Part shown: positions 15,165 to 24,043 of the stretch, piece after piece
Layout: every line of letters starts with the position of its first letter
Numbering within the stretch: position 1 is the stretch's first letter
Source of the DNA: Halieaceae bacterium UBA6060
GTDB taxonomy: Bacteria; Pseudomonadota; Gammaproteobacteria; Pseudomonadales; Halieaceae
Assembly: GCA_002428935.1 (NCBI GenBank)
Contig: DIYG01000178.1
Location: forward strand, 1 to 28,301
Reading direction: 5' to 3'
DNA length: 28,301 nucleotides
The notes under the pieces: model-generated
Databases searched by the model: none
What the model saw: the letters and a program-made list of their open reading frames with translations, nothing else
What the model was told of the DNA's origin: nothing
Translations under genes and position numbers: made by a program

Positions 15165-17183
15165 ATGAGTAAACCTTTCCATGTTAACTCCCCCTTCAAG
15201 CCCGCTGGGGATCAGCCGGCGGCTATCGAGGCGCTGGTGCAGGGCGTGGAGGCGGGCCTCGCCGCGCAAACCCTCCTGGGGGTCACGGGTTCGGGTAAGA
15301 CCTTTACCATGGCCCATGTGGTAGAGCGCTTACAGCGACCCACCATCGTCATGGCGCACAACAAAACTCTGGCCGCCCAGCTCTATGGGGAGTTCAAGGA
15401 ATTCTTTCCTGATAACGCCGTGGAGTACTTTGTCTCCTACTACGACTATTACCAGCCCGAGGCCTACGTGCCCTCGTCAGACACGTTTATCGAGAAAGAT
15501 GCTTCCGTAAACGATCACATTGAACAAATGCGCTTATCGGCCACCAAGGCTTTGATGACTCGTCAGGATTGCCTGGTCGTGGCCACCGTATCGGCGATAT
15601 ACGGCCTCGGAGACCCCGAGTCCTATTTCAAGATGGTCATGCACATTTCTCGGGGAGAAATCATCGATCAGCGGCAGGTTCTCCGGCAGCTGGCCGAGCT
15701 GCAGTACCAACGCAATGATGTCGATTTTGCTCGCGGCACCTATCGGGTGCGGGGCGATGTGATCGATGTGTTTCCCGCGGAGGCCGAGGCCGAGGCGGTG
15801 CGCATCGAGTTGTTTGATGAGGAGGTTGAAGACATCAGCCTTTTCGATCCTCTCACGGGCGCGGTGATCGCCAAGGTACCGAGGATTACCATCTTCCCCA
15901 AGACCCACTACGTGACTTCCCGGGACATCATGCTCAACGCCGTGGGCGAGATCGAAGTTGAGCTGGAAGAGCGCGTGAAGCAGCTCAAGGAAGTAGAGAA
16001 ACTCGTCGAGGCCCAGCGGCTCCAGCAGCGTACACGCTACGACATCGAGATGATTCGGGAGCTGGGCTACTGCCAGGGTGTAGAGAATTACTCGCGCTAC
16101 CTGTCGGGGCGGGGGGCGGGGGAGCCACCACCTACCCTCTACGAGTACCTACCTGACAATGCCCTGGTCATCATCGATGAATCCCACGCGAGTATTCCCC
16201 AGATCGGTGCCATGTATCGCGGTGATCGTTCCCGGAAAGAAACTCTGGTGGAGTACGGTTTTCGACTACCGTCGGCCCTGGACAATCGGCCCCTAAAGTT
16301 TGAGGAGTGGGAACAGATGCTGCCCCAGGCGGTGTTTGTGTCCGCGACCCCGGGACCCTACGAAGAAGAGCACGCAGGGCAGGTCGTGGAACAGGTCGTG
16401 CGCCCCACGGGTCTGGTGGACCCGGAGCTGGAGGTGCGCCCGGCGAGTACCCAGGTGGACGATCTGCTCGGTGAGATTCACAAAGCGGTGAGCGAGGGAG
16501 ACCGGGTACTGGTCACCACACTGACCAAACGTATGGCGGAGGATCTAACGGAGTACCTCACGGAGCACGATGTTCGCGTGCGCTACCTACATTCCGATAT
16601 CGATACGGTGGAGCGCGTGGAGATCATTCGCGATCTGCGTCTGGGGCAATTCGATGTGCTGGTCGGTATCAATCTGCTTCGGGAGGGTCTGGATATGCCG
16701 GAAGTGGCCCTTGTGGCCATCCTCGATGCTGATAAGGAGGGCTTCCTGCGTTCCGATCGTTCCTTGATCCAGACCATCGGCCGCGCGGCGAGAAACTTGA
16801 ACGGTCGGGCCATCTTGTATGCCGATCAGGTGACGGGCTCCATGCAGCGGGCCATGGACGAGACCGAACGTCGGCGGGTGAAACAGCAGACCTTTAACAA
16901 GGAACACCACATCACTCCCAAGGGGGTTACGAAAAGCGTTCAGGACATCATGGAAGGTGCCCGGCGTATGCCCACAAAGGCCAAAGCCAAGGGTAAGAAA
17001 GTGGCGGAGGAGACTCTTGCCTATGGCCAGGAGCTCTTGCGTTTGTCCCCCGCAGCGCTGGCGCGCAAGCTTGAGCAAATGGAGGCGCGCATGCATGAGC
17101 ATGCCAAGAATCTTGAGTTCGAGGAGGCGGCGACCCTTCGCGATCAGCTGACGGAGATTAAGCAGCAGACTTTTATGACGTAA
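15165..17183 (+). CDS. uvrB: UvrABC excinuclease subunit B
   Basis: A 672-residue UvrB, nearly the same length as the E. coli protein. It is the damage-verifying subunit of nucleotide excision repair: UvrA loads it, it opens the helix at the lesion and recruits UvrC. Visible are Walker A GVTGSGKT (39-46), the beta-hairpin YFVSYYDYYQPEAYVP (about 86-101) that inserts between the strands, the DESH box (VIIDESHAS), the helicase motifs SATPGPYE and TIGRAARN, and the C-terminal UVR domain (LEFEEAATLRDQLTEIK) that binds UvrC. The ATG gives the classic MSKPFHVNSPFKPAGDQP start. No clear LexA box was found in the 217-bp divergent region shared with the helicase gene, although uvrB is SOS-controlled in E. 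coli. Confidence 0.98.
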   Translation: MSKPFHVNSPFKPAGDQPAAIEALVQGVEAGLAAQTLLGVTGSGKTFTMAHVVERLQRPTIVMAHNKTLAAQLYGEFKEFFPDNAVEYFVSYYDYYQPEAYVPSSDTFIEKDASVNDHIEQMRLSATKALMTRQDCLVVATVSAIYGLGDPESYFKMVMHISRGEIIDQRQVLRQLAELQYQRNDVDFARGTYRVRGDVIDVFPAEAEAEAVRIELFDEEVEDISLFDPLTGAVIAKVPRITIFPKTHYVTSRDIMLNAVGEIEVELEERVKQLKEVEKLVEAQRLQQRTRYDIEMIRELGYCQGVENYSRYLSGRGAGEPPPTLYEYLPDNALVIIDESHASIPQIGAMYRGDRSRKETLVEYGFRLPSALDNRPLKFEEWEQMLPQAVFVSATPGPYEEEHAGQVVEQVVRPTGLVDPELEVRPASTQVDDLLGEIHKAVSEGDRVLVTTLTKRMAEDLTEYLTEHDVRVRYLHSDIDTVERVEIIRDLRLGQFDVLVGINLLREGLDMPEVALVAILDADKEGFLRSDRSLIQTIGRAARNLNGRAILYADQVTGSMQRAMDETERRRVKQQTFNKEHHITPKGVTKSVQDIMEGARRMPTKAKAKGKKVAEETLAYGQELLRLSPAALARKLEQMEARMHEHAKNLEFEEAATLRDQLTEIKQQTFMT

Positions 17184-17470
17184 ACGCGTTGATGCTGGCC
17201 CTTCACTGGCTCGATCTCTAGTCGGGGTTCAACGGCCCGGCAGGTGAATCTTGTCATACCGATTTTCAAGCCCCACGCGAGGGTTTCGCTCCGCCCTGTC
17301 ACATAGCTTTAACCAATACGCAGCAAAAACGAAAAGAAGCTGCCATAAACGCCCACTACCTTTTCCCTAGGGATGGCAAATGCGCGACCCGTGCATTGCC
17401 TGTAGCTCCATCACCGAACTCAAAAGGCCGTCTCAAGGCCGCGGTGTCTCTCCAAGGAAAGGGAAGCTTA
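17184..17470. other. Intergenic region between uvrB and the PhoX-like gene
   Basis: This 287-bp gap holds the candidate Pho box at 17296-17313 and a half-site-like TTGTCATA at 17251-17258. No uvrB terminator hairpin is apparent. The frame of the PhoX-like gene is open back to 17396, but that part lacks family sequence and I treat it as leader. Confidence 0.5.
17296..17313 (+). promoter_or_regulatory. Candidate Pho box (PhoB site) upstream of the PhoX-like gene
   Basis: CTGTCACATAGCTTTAAC has the Pho-box layout of two 7-bp direct repeats separated by four A/T-rich bases. The first, CTGTCAC, is a near-perfect half-site. The second, CTTTAAC, matches CTGTCAC at five of seven positions. It lies 157 bases before the ATG of a gene whose family (PhoX) is classically PhoB-regulated. 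No convincing -10 was found at the usual 10-11 bases downstream. Confidence 0.4.
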
Positions 17471-20122
17471 ATGAACAACTCAGATTACGGTCTGCTACGT
17501 AAGTCGCGGATGGCGGTAGGTATTGCCGTCGCTTCAGCAATCCTCGTCGCTTGTGAAGGGGACGACGGTGACGACGGTATGGACGGGGCGCCGGGAGCGG
17601 ATGGTCTGACCTCTTTGATCAACCAGGTCCCCGTCGAAGCCGGTGACGATTGCGCCAATGGCGGTGCCCGCGTTGACTCCGGTATCGACGATAACGGCAA
17701 TGGTGTGCTGGATGAAGACGAAGTTGATGCCACCGAGTTTGTCTGTAACGGTGAAGATGGAGCGACTTCGGGCCCCGACCCACTGTTGACGCCCATCGCC
17801 ACGGACCCCTTGTCTTCCATGGTGGCCGTTACGCTGAATGCGGGTACCGGCTATGAGAGCATCCCCGCGTATACCAAGGCCCTGGTGCAGGATTACGTGG
17901 AGGGCGGTAACCCCCTGGGTGGCGCCTTCCCCTTGGCCGCACCCGCCGACAACACCAACGACTTCATCGCGGTGATTGGTGGTCTTGCGCAAAATGTGGT
18001 GGTGCGCTGGTTCGATGCCATCACCCCGGACCGCAGCGTCGATGCACCGCGCTTCGGTGCCAACAACGATTACCTTGCCTACTTTGGCGACGGCTGGAAC
18101 GACGACTGGAATGGAGACCAGCTTGGTAGTTCGCCCTATTTTAATGGCTCTTCCGACGCAGCCTGGATCTGGTCCAACCACGAGTATATTTCCGACGACG
18201 AGCCCCTTGCGTTGGCCGCGCCGGAAGGGCAGTACCTGTCTCTGGCCAAATTCCTGGCGAACGCCGGCGTTATTGATATCGATGATCCCAGCAATGATTC
18301 CGCGTGGACTCAGTCGCTGGTAGATACGCATGTCGATTGGGAGAAAAAGCAGCACGGTGGCAGTTGGTTGCGTGTCGAGCGTCAGGCTGATGGACGCTGG
18401 GAGATGGTGCCCCACGCCGCCGCTTTGCGCTACGACTCCTCAGACAGCACTCTGGCGCGGATCACGGGCTATGAGTTGTCCGAACAGGACACGGATGACA
18501 CGGGCGCGGTTTTGCCCAACGACGTAGTTGTGGGTATTACCGCGGACTGCTCTGGCGGTACGAGTCCCTGGGGCACGGTGTTCACGGCGGAAGAAAATGC
18601 CCAGAGCCAGTGGGGAGACTTTGAAGCCCAGTGGACGAACGGTAGCCGGCAGTTTGTCATCGATGGAGACGGAGGGTTCAGCGCCGGTGCGAACATCAGC
18701 CCGAATCCCGCGGCGAGCGAAACCTCGGAATTCGGCCGACACTCGGATCCCGCAACGCGGCACAACCGTGACGCCTACGGTTTCCTGGTAGAAATCGATG
18801 TGGGCGAGGCACCAGAGAAGTTCTACGAAAGCGTCAACGATGGCGGAGACGGTTCAGGACACCGCAAGATTGGCGCCATGGGTCGTGCGCGTTGGGAAAA
18901 CATGGACTTCGTGACCGACGCCAACCTCCAGCTCGTACCCAACCAACCCATCGTTATGTACGGCGCCAACGACCGCCGTGCGGGGCGCATCTACAAGTGG
19001 GTATCGGCGGGCAACTACACCGAGAGCATGACACGTGGTGAGGTGCGAGCCTTACTGGATGAGGGGCGTCTGTACGTGAGCCATTGGGAAGACCTCGACG
19101 CGCTGACGGGATTGACCAGGTACGATCCTCAGGATCCCAATTGGGCGGCCTGTAGCGGAGATGCCGTACTCAACGACAAGTACGTAAACAACATCAACCC
19201 CAACGGCGAGCGTCCCACCCTGAACGACGTGATCGACAATTGTCCGCAGTTCACCGAGGCGGCGCCGGGTCAGGGCACGTGGATCGAGTTGAGTGTCAGC
19301 AATGACGCGCAGGTCGCGCCCAACGCGGCGGCTAATGGCGATGGCACGGAAACCGTCGGTGCCGCCCTTCGGGATGTGAACTGGAACAATATCGGTGGAT
19401 TCCCCTCGGACAACGATGTTCTGAGCGCGCTGTTTACCGCCAGCGCCAAGTTGGGTGTTCGGGAGCTCAATCGTCCCGAAGACGTCGAGTGGAATCCCGT
19501 CGATCAGAGCTTGTACATCGCCTTCACCTACCACGGCGAAGAAGTGGGACAGCTCCAAGATGGCACCCTGGTTATGCGCAACCTGAACGGAGATGCGGTG
19601 GCCACGGACGGAACGGTTCTGCCCGAGGGGCTGGCGATTCCCGAGCGAGGGATCGTCAATGTTCATGACTTCGAACGCGCGGACAACTTTGGCACCATCT
19701 TCCGTTTGGTTGAAGCCAATGGCGCCAACCCTGGAGCGTCCATGACGTTTAGCTACTACCCGGTGTTCTACGGCGTTCAAGGTGACGATGCTTTCGCTAT
19801 CGCGCGCCCCGACAACCTGTCCATCGACCAGGATGGCGGGGTTTGGTTTGGTACCGATGGCAATACCAGCTCAAGTTCCAACAACGCGGTAGATGGCATC
19901 GCTTATCTGGATCTCAATCCGGCACACAAAGAAGGTCAGCCCGGCGTGGTGAATCCCAGCTATGGAAAAGCCTTCCGCATCCTGCACGGGTCGAGCAACG
20001 GTGAGACCACGGGGCCAGCCTGGAACGCCAATCAGGATACGATCTTCTACAACAACCAGCACCCTGGCGAAGGCAGCCAACGGGATTCCTCGGCCTGGCC
20101 CTCAAGCCAGAGCGGGATCTGA
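17471..20122 (+). CDS. PhoX-like (DUF839) putative alkaline phosphatase lipoprotein
   Basis: An 883-residue exported protein. Residues 14-28 (MAVGIAVASAILVAC) form a lipoprotein signal with C28 as the lipid-anchored residue. Next is a Gly-X-X run (30-45), then a Cys-bracketed acidic module (C61-C92) with an EF-hand-like loop DDNGNGVLDEDE (73-84). The large C-terminal part matches the PhoX/DUF839 beta-propeller phosphatases: WSNHEYIS, TADCSGGTSPWGTVFTAEEN, GHRKIGAMGRARWE, RAGRIYKWVS, RPDNLSIDQDGGVWFGTDG and a final NNQHPGEG. PhoX enzymes are Ca2+/Fe3+-dependent and release phosphate from organic esters. Typical PhoX is Tat-exported; no twin-arginine motif is present here. The start ATG is preceded by AGGAAAGGGAAG. 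A diheme cytochrome-like gene follows on the same strand. Phosphatase activity is inferred from the family. Confidence 0.85.
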   Translation: MNNSDYGLLRKSRMAVGIAVASAILVACEGDDGDDGMDGAPGADGLTSLINQVPVEAGDDCANGGARVDSGIDDNGNGVLDEDEVDATEFVCNGEDGATSGPDPLLTPIATDPLSSMVAVTLNAGTGYESIPAYTKALVQDYVEGGNPLGGAFPLAAPADNTNDFIAVIGGLAQNVVVRWFDAITPDRSVDAPRFGANNDYLAYFGDGWNDDWNGDQLGSSPYFNGSSDAAWIWSNHEYISDDEPLALAAPEGQYLSLAKFLANAGVIDIDDPSNDSAWTQSLVDTHVDWEKKQHGGSWLRVERQADGRWEMVPHAAALRYDSSDSTLARITGYELSEQDTDDTGAVLPNDVVVGITADCSGGTSPWGTVFTAEENAQSQWGDFEAQWTNGSRQFVIDGDGGFSAGANISPNPAASETSEFGRHSDPATRHNRDAYGFLVEIDVGEAPEKFYESVNDGGDGSGHRKIGAMGRARWENMDFVTDANLQLVPNQPIVMYGANDRRAGRIYKWVSAGNYTESMTRGEVRALLDEGRLYVSHWEDLDALTGLTRYDPQDPNWAACSGDAVLNDKYVNNINPNGERPTLNDVIDNCPQFTEAAPGQGTWIELSVSNDAQVAPNAAANGDGTETVGAALRDVNWNNIGGFPSDNDVLSALFTASAKLGVRELNRPEDVEWNPVDQSLYIAFTYHGEEVGQLQDGTLVMRNLNGDAVATDGTVLPEGLAIPERGIVNVHDFERADNFGTIFRLVEANGANPGASMTFSYYPVFYGVQGDDAFAIARPDNLSIDQDGGVWFGTDGNTSSSSNNAVDGIAYLDLNPAHKEGQPGVVNPSYGKAFRILHGSSNGETTGPAWNANQDTIFYNNQHPGEGSQRDSSAWPSSQSGI

Positions 20123-20167
20123 GTACCCGGAAGCATTGCCCTGGGATTTAAAGGGCACAGGTTTTGT

Positions 20168-20203
20168 ACAGGCGCCTTCGGGCGCCTGTTTGCGTTCTTG
20201 TTT
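20168..20203 (+). terminator. Hairpin terminator or attenuator with UUCG loop
   Basis: ACAGGCGCC (20168-20176) and GGCGCCTGT (20181-20189) pair perfectly around a TTCG tetraloop, a very stable stem. The tail TTGCGTTCTTGTTT is only moderately T-rich. It lies between the PhoX-like gene and the diheme gene, so it may set the ratio of the two products and need not be a full stop. Confidence 0.65.
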
Positions 20204-20227
20204 GACGTTGCTTTGAGGTAACAGGCG

Positions 20228-21967
20228 ATGAATCAGCACAGCATCAAGTACTACCTTGCCGGGATTCTGCTCCTTGTCGGTGGTGGCTTTCTTCTCTTCG
20301 GCTACGGCGGTAACAGCCGGGCCGTTGTTCCCAATCTGACGGGCTCGACGGCGCCGCCCTCGCAGTTGGAAGGGGGGGAGGGCCCGAAAAATTGGGTGCC
20401 CTATCCCGAGGATTTCGATCCCCTGTATCTGACGCGCACACGCACAGAGATCAATAACCCCGAGGCGGTGATTGCATCTCAGTGTTACACCAAGACGGAG
20501 GGCATCTCCAATCCCTGCTACGTCTGTCATACCCGTCCCGGTGCCCGCAATGATATGGAGGACTGGGTGCTGCAACTGGAATACGCCTTCAGCGATTTCG
20601 CTTTGGAAAATCGCTGGAAAAATCTGTTTGAAGATCGCAGCGAAGCGATTGCCGCCATCAGCGACGCGACGGTCCTGGCCTATATCAAGGAGGACAATTA
20701 TCGCGCCCTCCGTGAGCATCTACAGACGCGAGAAGACTATGCAGGTTGGGTGCCGGATATCGAGAATCTCGCTGCCGCGCGCGAGGTGGCTTTTGACGAG
20801 GAAGGTTTCGCCCGGGACGGAAGCTGGTGGAGAGCGTTTCGCTACAAGCCTTTCCTGGGTACCTTTTGGCCCTCCAACGGATCTACCGATGACGTATTTA
20901 TTCGTTTGCCCAGGGCGTTTTACACGGACGGAGAGGGGGAGGAATCAAAAGAAATCTACAAGATCAATCTGGCTATTTTGGAAACCGCCCTGTCCACGCC
21001 GAATACCCGGCCCCAGGACCAACTCCTTCGAGAAGTGGAGCCCATCGACGAAACCCTTGCGGGTATCGATTTCGATGGCAACGGAGTGCTTGAAGCGGGG
21101 GTAACCCGTATTAAAGAGCTGCCCCGCTTTTACGTTGGCGGTGCCCGGGATGTGCAAACCCAGCGCTTTCTTTACCCCAAGGGTATCGAGTTCCTGCACA
21201 CTGTGCGCTACGTGGATCCGGATAGCGAGGATCTTATTAGCGCGCGGATGAAGGAGGTGCGCTACTCCCGTCGCGACCGCCCCATCTCCGATGACAAGCT
21301 CAGTCGCGTTTATCTGGCTGAGTACGACGCCAAGGAAGCGGGCATGCTGCCAAAGTTCCACGGCAGTGGAGAGGTGGGTCTGGTGAATGATTTTGGCTGG
21401 CGCTTTCAGGGCTGGATTGAAAGTGCCGATGGCCATTTGCGTGCTCAAACCGAAGAGGAGACGGTGTTTTGCATGGGCTGCCATACCAATCTCGGTGTAA
21501 CCGCCGACTCGACCTTCGGGTTTCCTCGTAAGGTTCCCGGCGCAGCTGGTTGGGGGTATCAAAATCTGGCCGGTATTCAGGACGTGCCCCAGGCGGGTAA
21601 GAGGAAACCGGAAATCCTTGAGTACTTCGAGCGGGTTCGCGGTGGCGACGAGTTCCGCGCGAATGATGAGGCCCTTGAGCAGTTCTTTGATGAGAAGGGC
21701 GGGGTGTTGGAAGCCAAGGTCCGACGGGCGGCCCCAGGTGGTGAGGAGGACATCCGCTACCTCATTACCCCATCACGAGAGCGGGCGATTTTCCTTAACA
21801 AGAGTTATATGGCACTGGTGGCGGATCAGGACTTCGAGCTCGGCCGCGATCCGGTGCCAGAGCCCGCGACAAACGTGTTCGAGTTTATTGAGGGCAATGG
21901 AAGCACTGAGTTGGGGGCGGCCGGGCATGTGTTCAGCGATGGCCGCATCTGGCTGGAATGGGAGTGA
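20228..21967 (+). CDS. Membrane-anchored protein with two haem-c motifs, family not recognised
   Basis: A 579-residue protein I cannot place in a named family. One N-terminal membrane helix (YYLAGILLLVGGGFLLFGYG, about 8-27) probably anchors it with the bulk in the periplasm; there is no lipobox. Two c-type haem motifs are present, CYVCH (97-101) and CMGCH (415-419), far apart in sequence. Between them lies DFDGNGVLEAGV (281-292), an EF-hand-like calcium loop lacking the final acidic residue. The ribosome-binding site GAGGTAACAGG precedes the ATG. It follows the PhoX-like gene after a hairpin and ends tail-to-tail with pdsS. A redox or electron-transfer role is inferred only from the haem motifs; the repeated association with DUF839 proteins would have to be tested. 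Confidence 0.8.
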   Translation: MNQHSIKYYLAGILLLVGGGFLLFGYGGNSRAVVPNLTGSTAPPSQLEGGEGPKNWVPYPEDFDPLYLTRTRTEINNPEAVIASQCYTKTEGISNPCYVCHTRPGARNDMEDWVLQLEYAFSDFALENRWKNLFEDRSEAIAAISDATVLAYIKEDNYRALREHLQTREDYAGWVPDIENLAAAREVAFDEEGFARDGSWWRAFRYKPFLGTFWPSNGSTDDVFIRLPRAFYTDGEGEESKEIYKINLAILETALSTPNTRPQDQLLREVEPIDETLAGIDFDGNGVLEAGVTRIKELPRFYVGGARDVQTQRFLYPKGIEFLHTVRYVDPDSEDLISARMKEVRYSRRDRPISDDKLSRVYLAEYDAKEAGMLPKFHGSGEVGLVNDFGWRFQGWIESADGHLRAQTEEETVFCMGCHTNLGVTADSTFGFPRKVPGAAGWGYQNLAGIQDVPQAGKRKPEILEYFERVRGGDEFRANDEALEQFFDEKGGVLEAKVRRAAPGGEEDIRYLITPSRERAIFLNKSYMALVADQDFELGRDPVPEPATNVFEFIEGNGSTELGAAGHVFSDGRIWLEWE

Positions 21968-21978
21968 GTTTGCCCTGG

Positions 21979-22003
21979 GCCTGGGCGTCTCACCCCAGGC
22001 TTT
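21979..22003. terminator. Terminator-like hairpin between the diheme gene and pdsS
   Basis: GCCTGGG (21979-21985) and CCCAGGC (21994-22000) pair around an 8-base loop, followed by TTTGAAT on the plus strand. It sits in the 48-bp gap between two convergent genes and may serve both directions. The short T-run makes it a moderate candidate. Confidence 0.5.
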
Positions 22004-22015
22004 GAATAGCTGCCT

Positions 22016-24043
22016 TTACGCGCTCAGCTCAGGTGTTTTGCTTAGGCGAAGCGTAAACACCACGGTGCCGGATTCCGCATTGTTTCGCGCGCTGAGGCTA
22101 CCGTGATGGGCTTCGGCGATGGTCCGGGCGATGGCAAGACCCAGCCCGAGATGTGCGTCCTGCTTTTCTGCTTCTTCTCGCAGGCTGATCATGGGTTCGA
22201 AAAGGCGACCGCCAAGGGTTTCCGGTAGCGGTGGGCCGGGGTTTTCAACCTCGATGGCCAGATGGGAGTCTTCTTCCCTCAAGCGAAGGATAATCGGCTG
22301 ACCGGGTACCGTGAAGCTGACGGCGTTGTCCACCAGCTTGTCTATCGCCTGAGCCAGGAGGTCGCCATTACCGCGGACCGTAGAATTTGTTTCCGGGGGC
22401 GAGAAGTAAAAGCGATGCTGGGAGAACGTATCGCCGTAAGCTGCCTTCAGATCGCTGAGGAGCCTGGCCAGATCCACGGATTCCAGTACTGCATTCTCCG
22501 CGGTTTCTTCAATCCTTGAGGCTTCGCTCATGGCGGTGACAATGCGCGTGAGCCGGCTTAGTCCTTCTCGCGATCGATCGAGATAGGCCTGCTGGTCCCG
22601 GGACAATTGGTGAGGCTGAGACAGCTGCTCCAGGGAGCTGCTTACGATGGCGATGGGGGTGCGCAACTCGTGCGAGAGGGTTCGCGCTAGCCCTTTCAGG
22701 TAAGCGTTGTAGTCACCGATTTGTTGCAACAGATCGGCGTAGCTCCTGGAGAGGTCACCAAGCTCATCGGTGACCTGGCTTCGGGGAAAGGCGTCGGCCT
22801 TCCGCTGTTCAAGAGCGATTTCCCGAGCCGCGTTGCTCAAGCGACGGATGCGCCAGCTGAGTATGCTGGCGTAGAACAGCAGGCCCAGGAGGGCTATGCT
22901 CAGTACCAGCGCGCTGACGGTCAGTACCCGGGTCGTCGCCTGGTCTGTTAAAGCGAGATATCGCTCTGTGGTTTCCGATACGGAAACGGTGCCGATGGTC
23001 GCGGCACTTCCGCCGATGACCGCCGTTGCGCGAATCGTTGCGTCATCCTGCTGCTTACCCTCCCGTCGCTGCCATCGTTGTCCGTAATCGAGGGTGTTGG
23101 CCGATTCGTTTTCAGCCGCCGGGGCCGAAGACCCTGGCGTCGAAGGGCTATCGTGATCCCGCAGAACCGACCGGTAGAGGACACGCAACAACCAGAAGAG
23201 CTGCGTTGACTCCCGCGCCGCGGGTTCCTCGTTGAGCCCAACCAGGGTGCCGGAGTTATCGGTAACGGTGATTTGTCGCCCCGGTTGGCCAAATGCCTTG
23301 AGCCAGGTATCCAATGCGGCAACGCGGTACACAAGCCAGGGGATCGTGCCGCCACTCAGACTGGTAGAGTCAAAGCGAAGGGTTTCTTTGTCGTCGCCAC
23401 GGTCCATGAGCCGTAACGCCAGGCGTTCGCACTGAGTGCCGATGGGGATTTGCAGCTCCAGGGTGTAACCCCTTCCTCCCTCGCGCCAGGCACCCCGGGG
23501 ACGGTGGGCGCCGACCGTGAGTATTTCGCTGTCACCCCGCAAGGGTACGACCCCCGGAGCTTCGGCGGCCAAGATAAGCGGAAGGCGTGCGCCCAGGTCG
23601 CTGATGCACAGGAGTTCCAGATGATCACCCAGACGGTAAGGGGTGCTATAGCGAACCTGTGGATCCTTGGCTTCCAGGAGGATGAACACGCGCTGGCCCC
23701 AGGTGGCCGCACGGAGCGTAAGAAATTCCGGTGTCCCGTCCACCGGTTTGAGTTCGGGCTGATCGCGCCAGTCGTCGGCGAAGCCATCCACAAACAGGGC
23801 TTCGGGAGCGGCTTCAAGGGCCCAAATTGCTTGCTGTTGGGTGGCGTTCCGTCTTCCCTGGGCGGGGTATAGAAGATTCGACTGTGCTTCCAGCGCTGCG
23901 GCGATGGCTTTTGCGGTCGCTTCCACGGCCATTCCTTGACCGGTTCGCAAGGTGCTTTCCATTTCCCGTAGGTACTGGCAACCGGCCCAGGGCAGGCTTA
24001 AGAGCAGCAGGCTCACCACGAGGAGCTGAGATCGAAGGCTCAC
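22016..24043 (-). CDS. pdsS: Sensor histidine kinase of the proteobacterial dedicated sortase system (PdsS)
   Basis: A 675-residue membrane histidine kinase. The N-terminal membrane helix (about 5-20) and a second helix (372-395) enclose a ~350-residue periplasmic region. Its middle (about 82-205), starting FVDGFADDWRD and including WGQRVFILLEAKD and LGDHLELLC, resembles CBM9-like beta-sandwich domains. Then come a HAMP-like linker, the H-box LARTLSHELRTPIAI with phospho-acceptor H458, N-box DNAVSF (N573) and HLGLGLAIARTIAEAHHGSL. The GTG start overlaps the pdsR stop by four bases (GTGA), showing translational coupling. Being divergent from the VIT/VWA protein and sortase genes, it fits the PdsS family described for marine Proteobacteria. 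The signal sensed is unknown; the CBM9-like resemblance is my reading. Confidence 0.9.
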   Translation of the reverse strand: MSLRSQLLVVSLLLLSLPWAGCQYLREMESTLRTGQGMAVEATAKAIAAALEAQSNLLYPAQGRRNATQQQAIWALEAAPEALFVDGFADDWRDQPELKPVDGTPEFLTLRAATWGQRVFILLEAKDPQVRYSTPYRLGDHLELLCISDLGARLPLILAAEAPGVVPLRGDSEILTVGAHRPRGAWREGGRGYTLELQIPIGTQCERLALRLMDRGDDKETLRFDSTSLSGGTIPWLVYRVAALDTWLKAFGQPGRQITVTDNSGTLVGLNEEPAARESTQLFWLLRVLYRSVLRDHDSPSTPGSSAPAAENESANTLDYGQRWQRREGKQQDDATIRATAVIGGSAATIGTVSVSETTERYLALTDQATTRVLTVSALVLSIALLGLLFYASILSWRIRRLSNAAREIALEQRKADAFPRSQVTDELGDLSRSYADLLQQIGDYNAYLKGLARTLSHELRTPIAIVSSSLEQLSQPHQLSRDQQAYLDRSREGLSRLTRIVTAMSEASRIEETAENAVLESVDLARLLSDLKAAYGDTFSQHRFYFSPPETNSTVRGNGDLLAQAIDKLVDNAVSFTVPGQPIILRLREEDSHLAIEVENPGPPLPETLGGRLFEPMISLREEAEKQDAHLGLGLAIARTIAEAHHGSLSARNNAESGTVVFTLRLSKTPELSA

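Noticed and set aside
20168..20189. CRISPR or repeat-array unit
   Set aside because: A single hairpin with a UUCG loop and no second copy or spacer pattern; a terminator or attenuator explains it.
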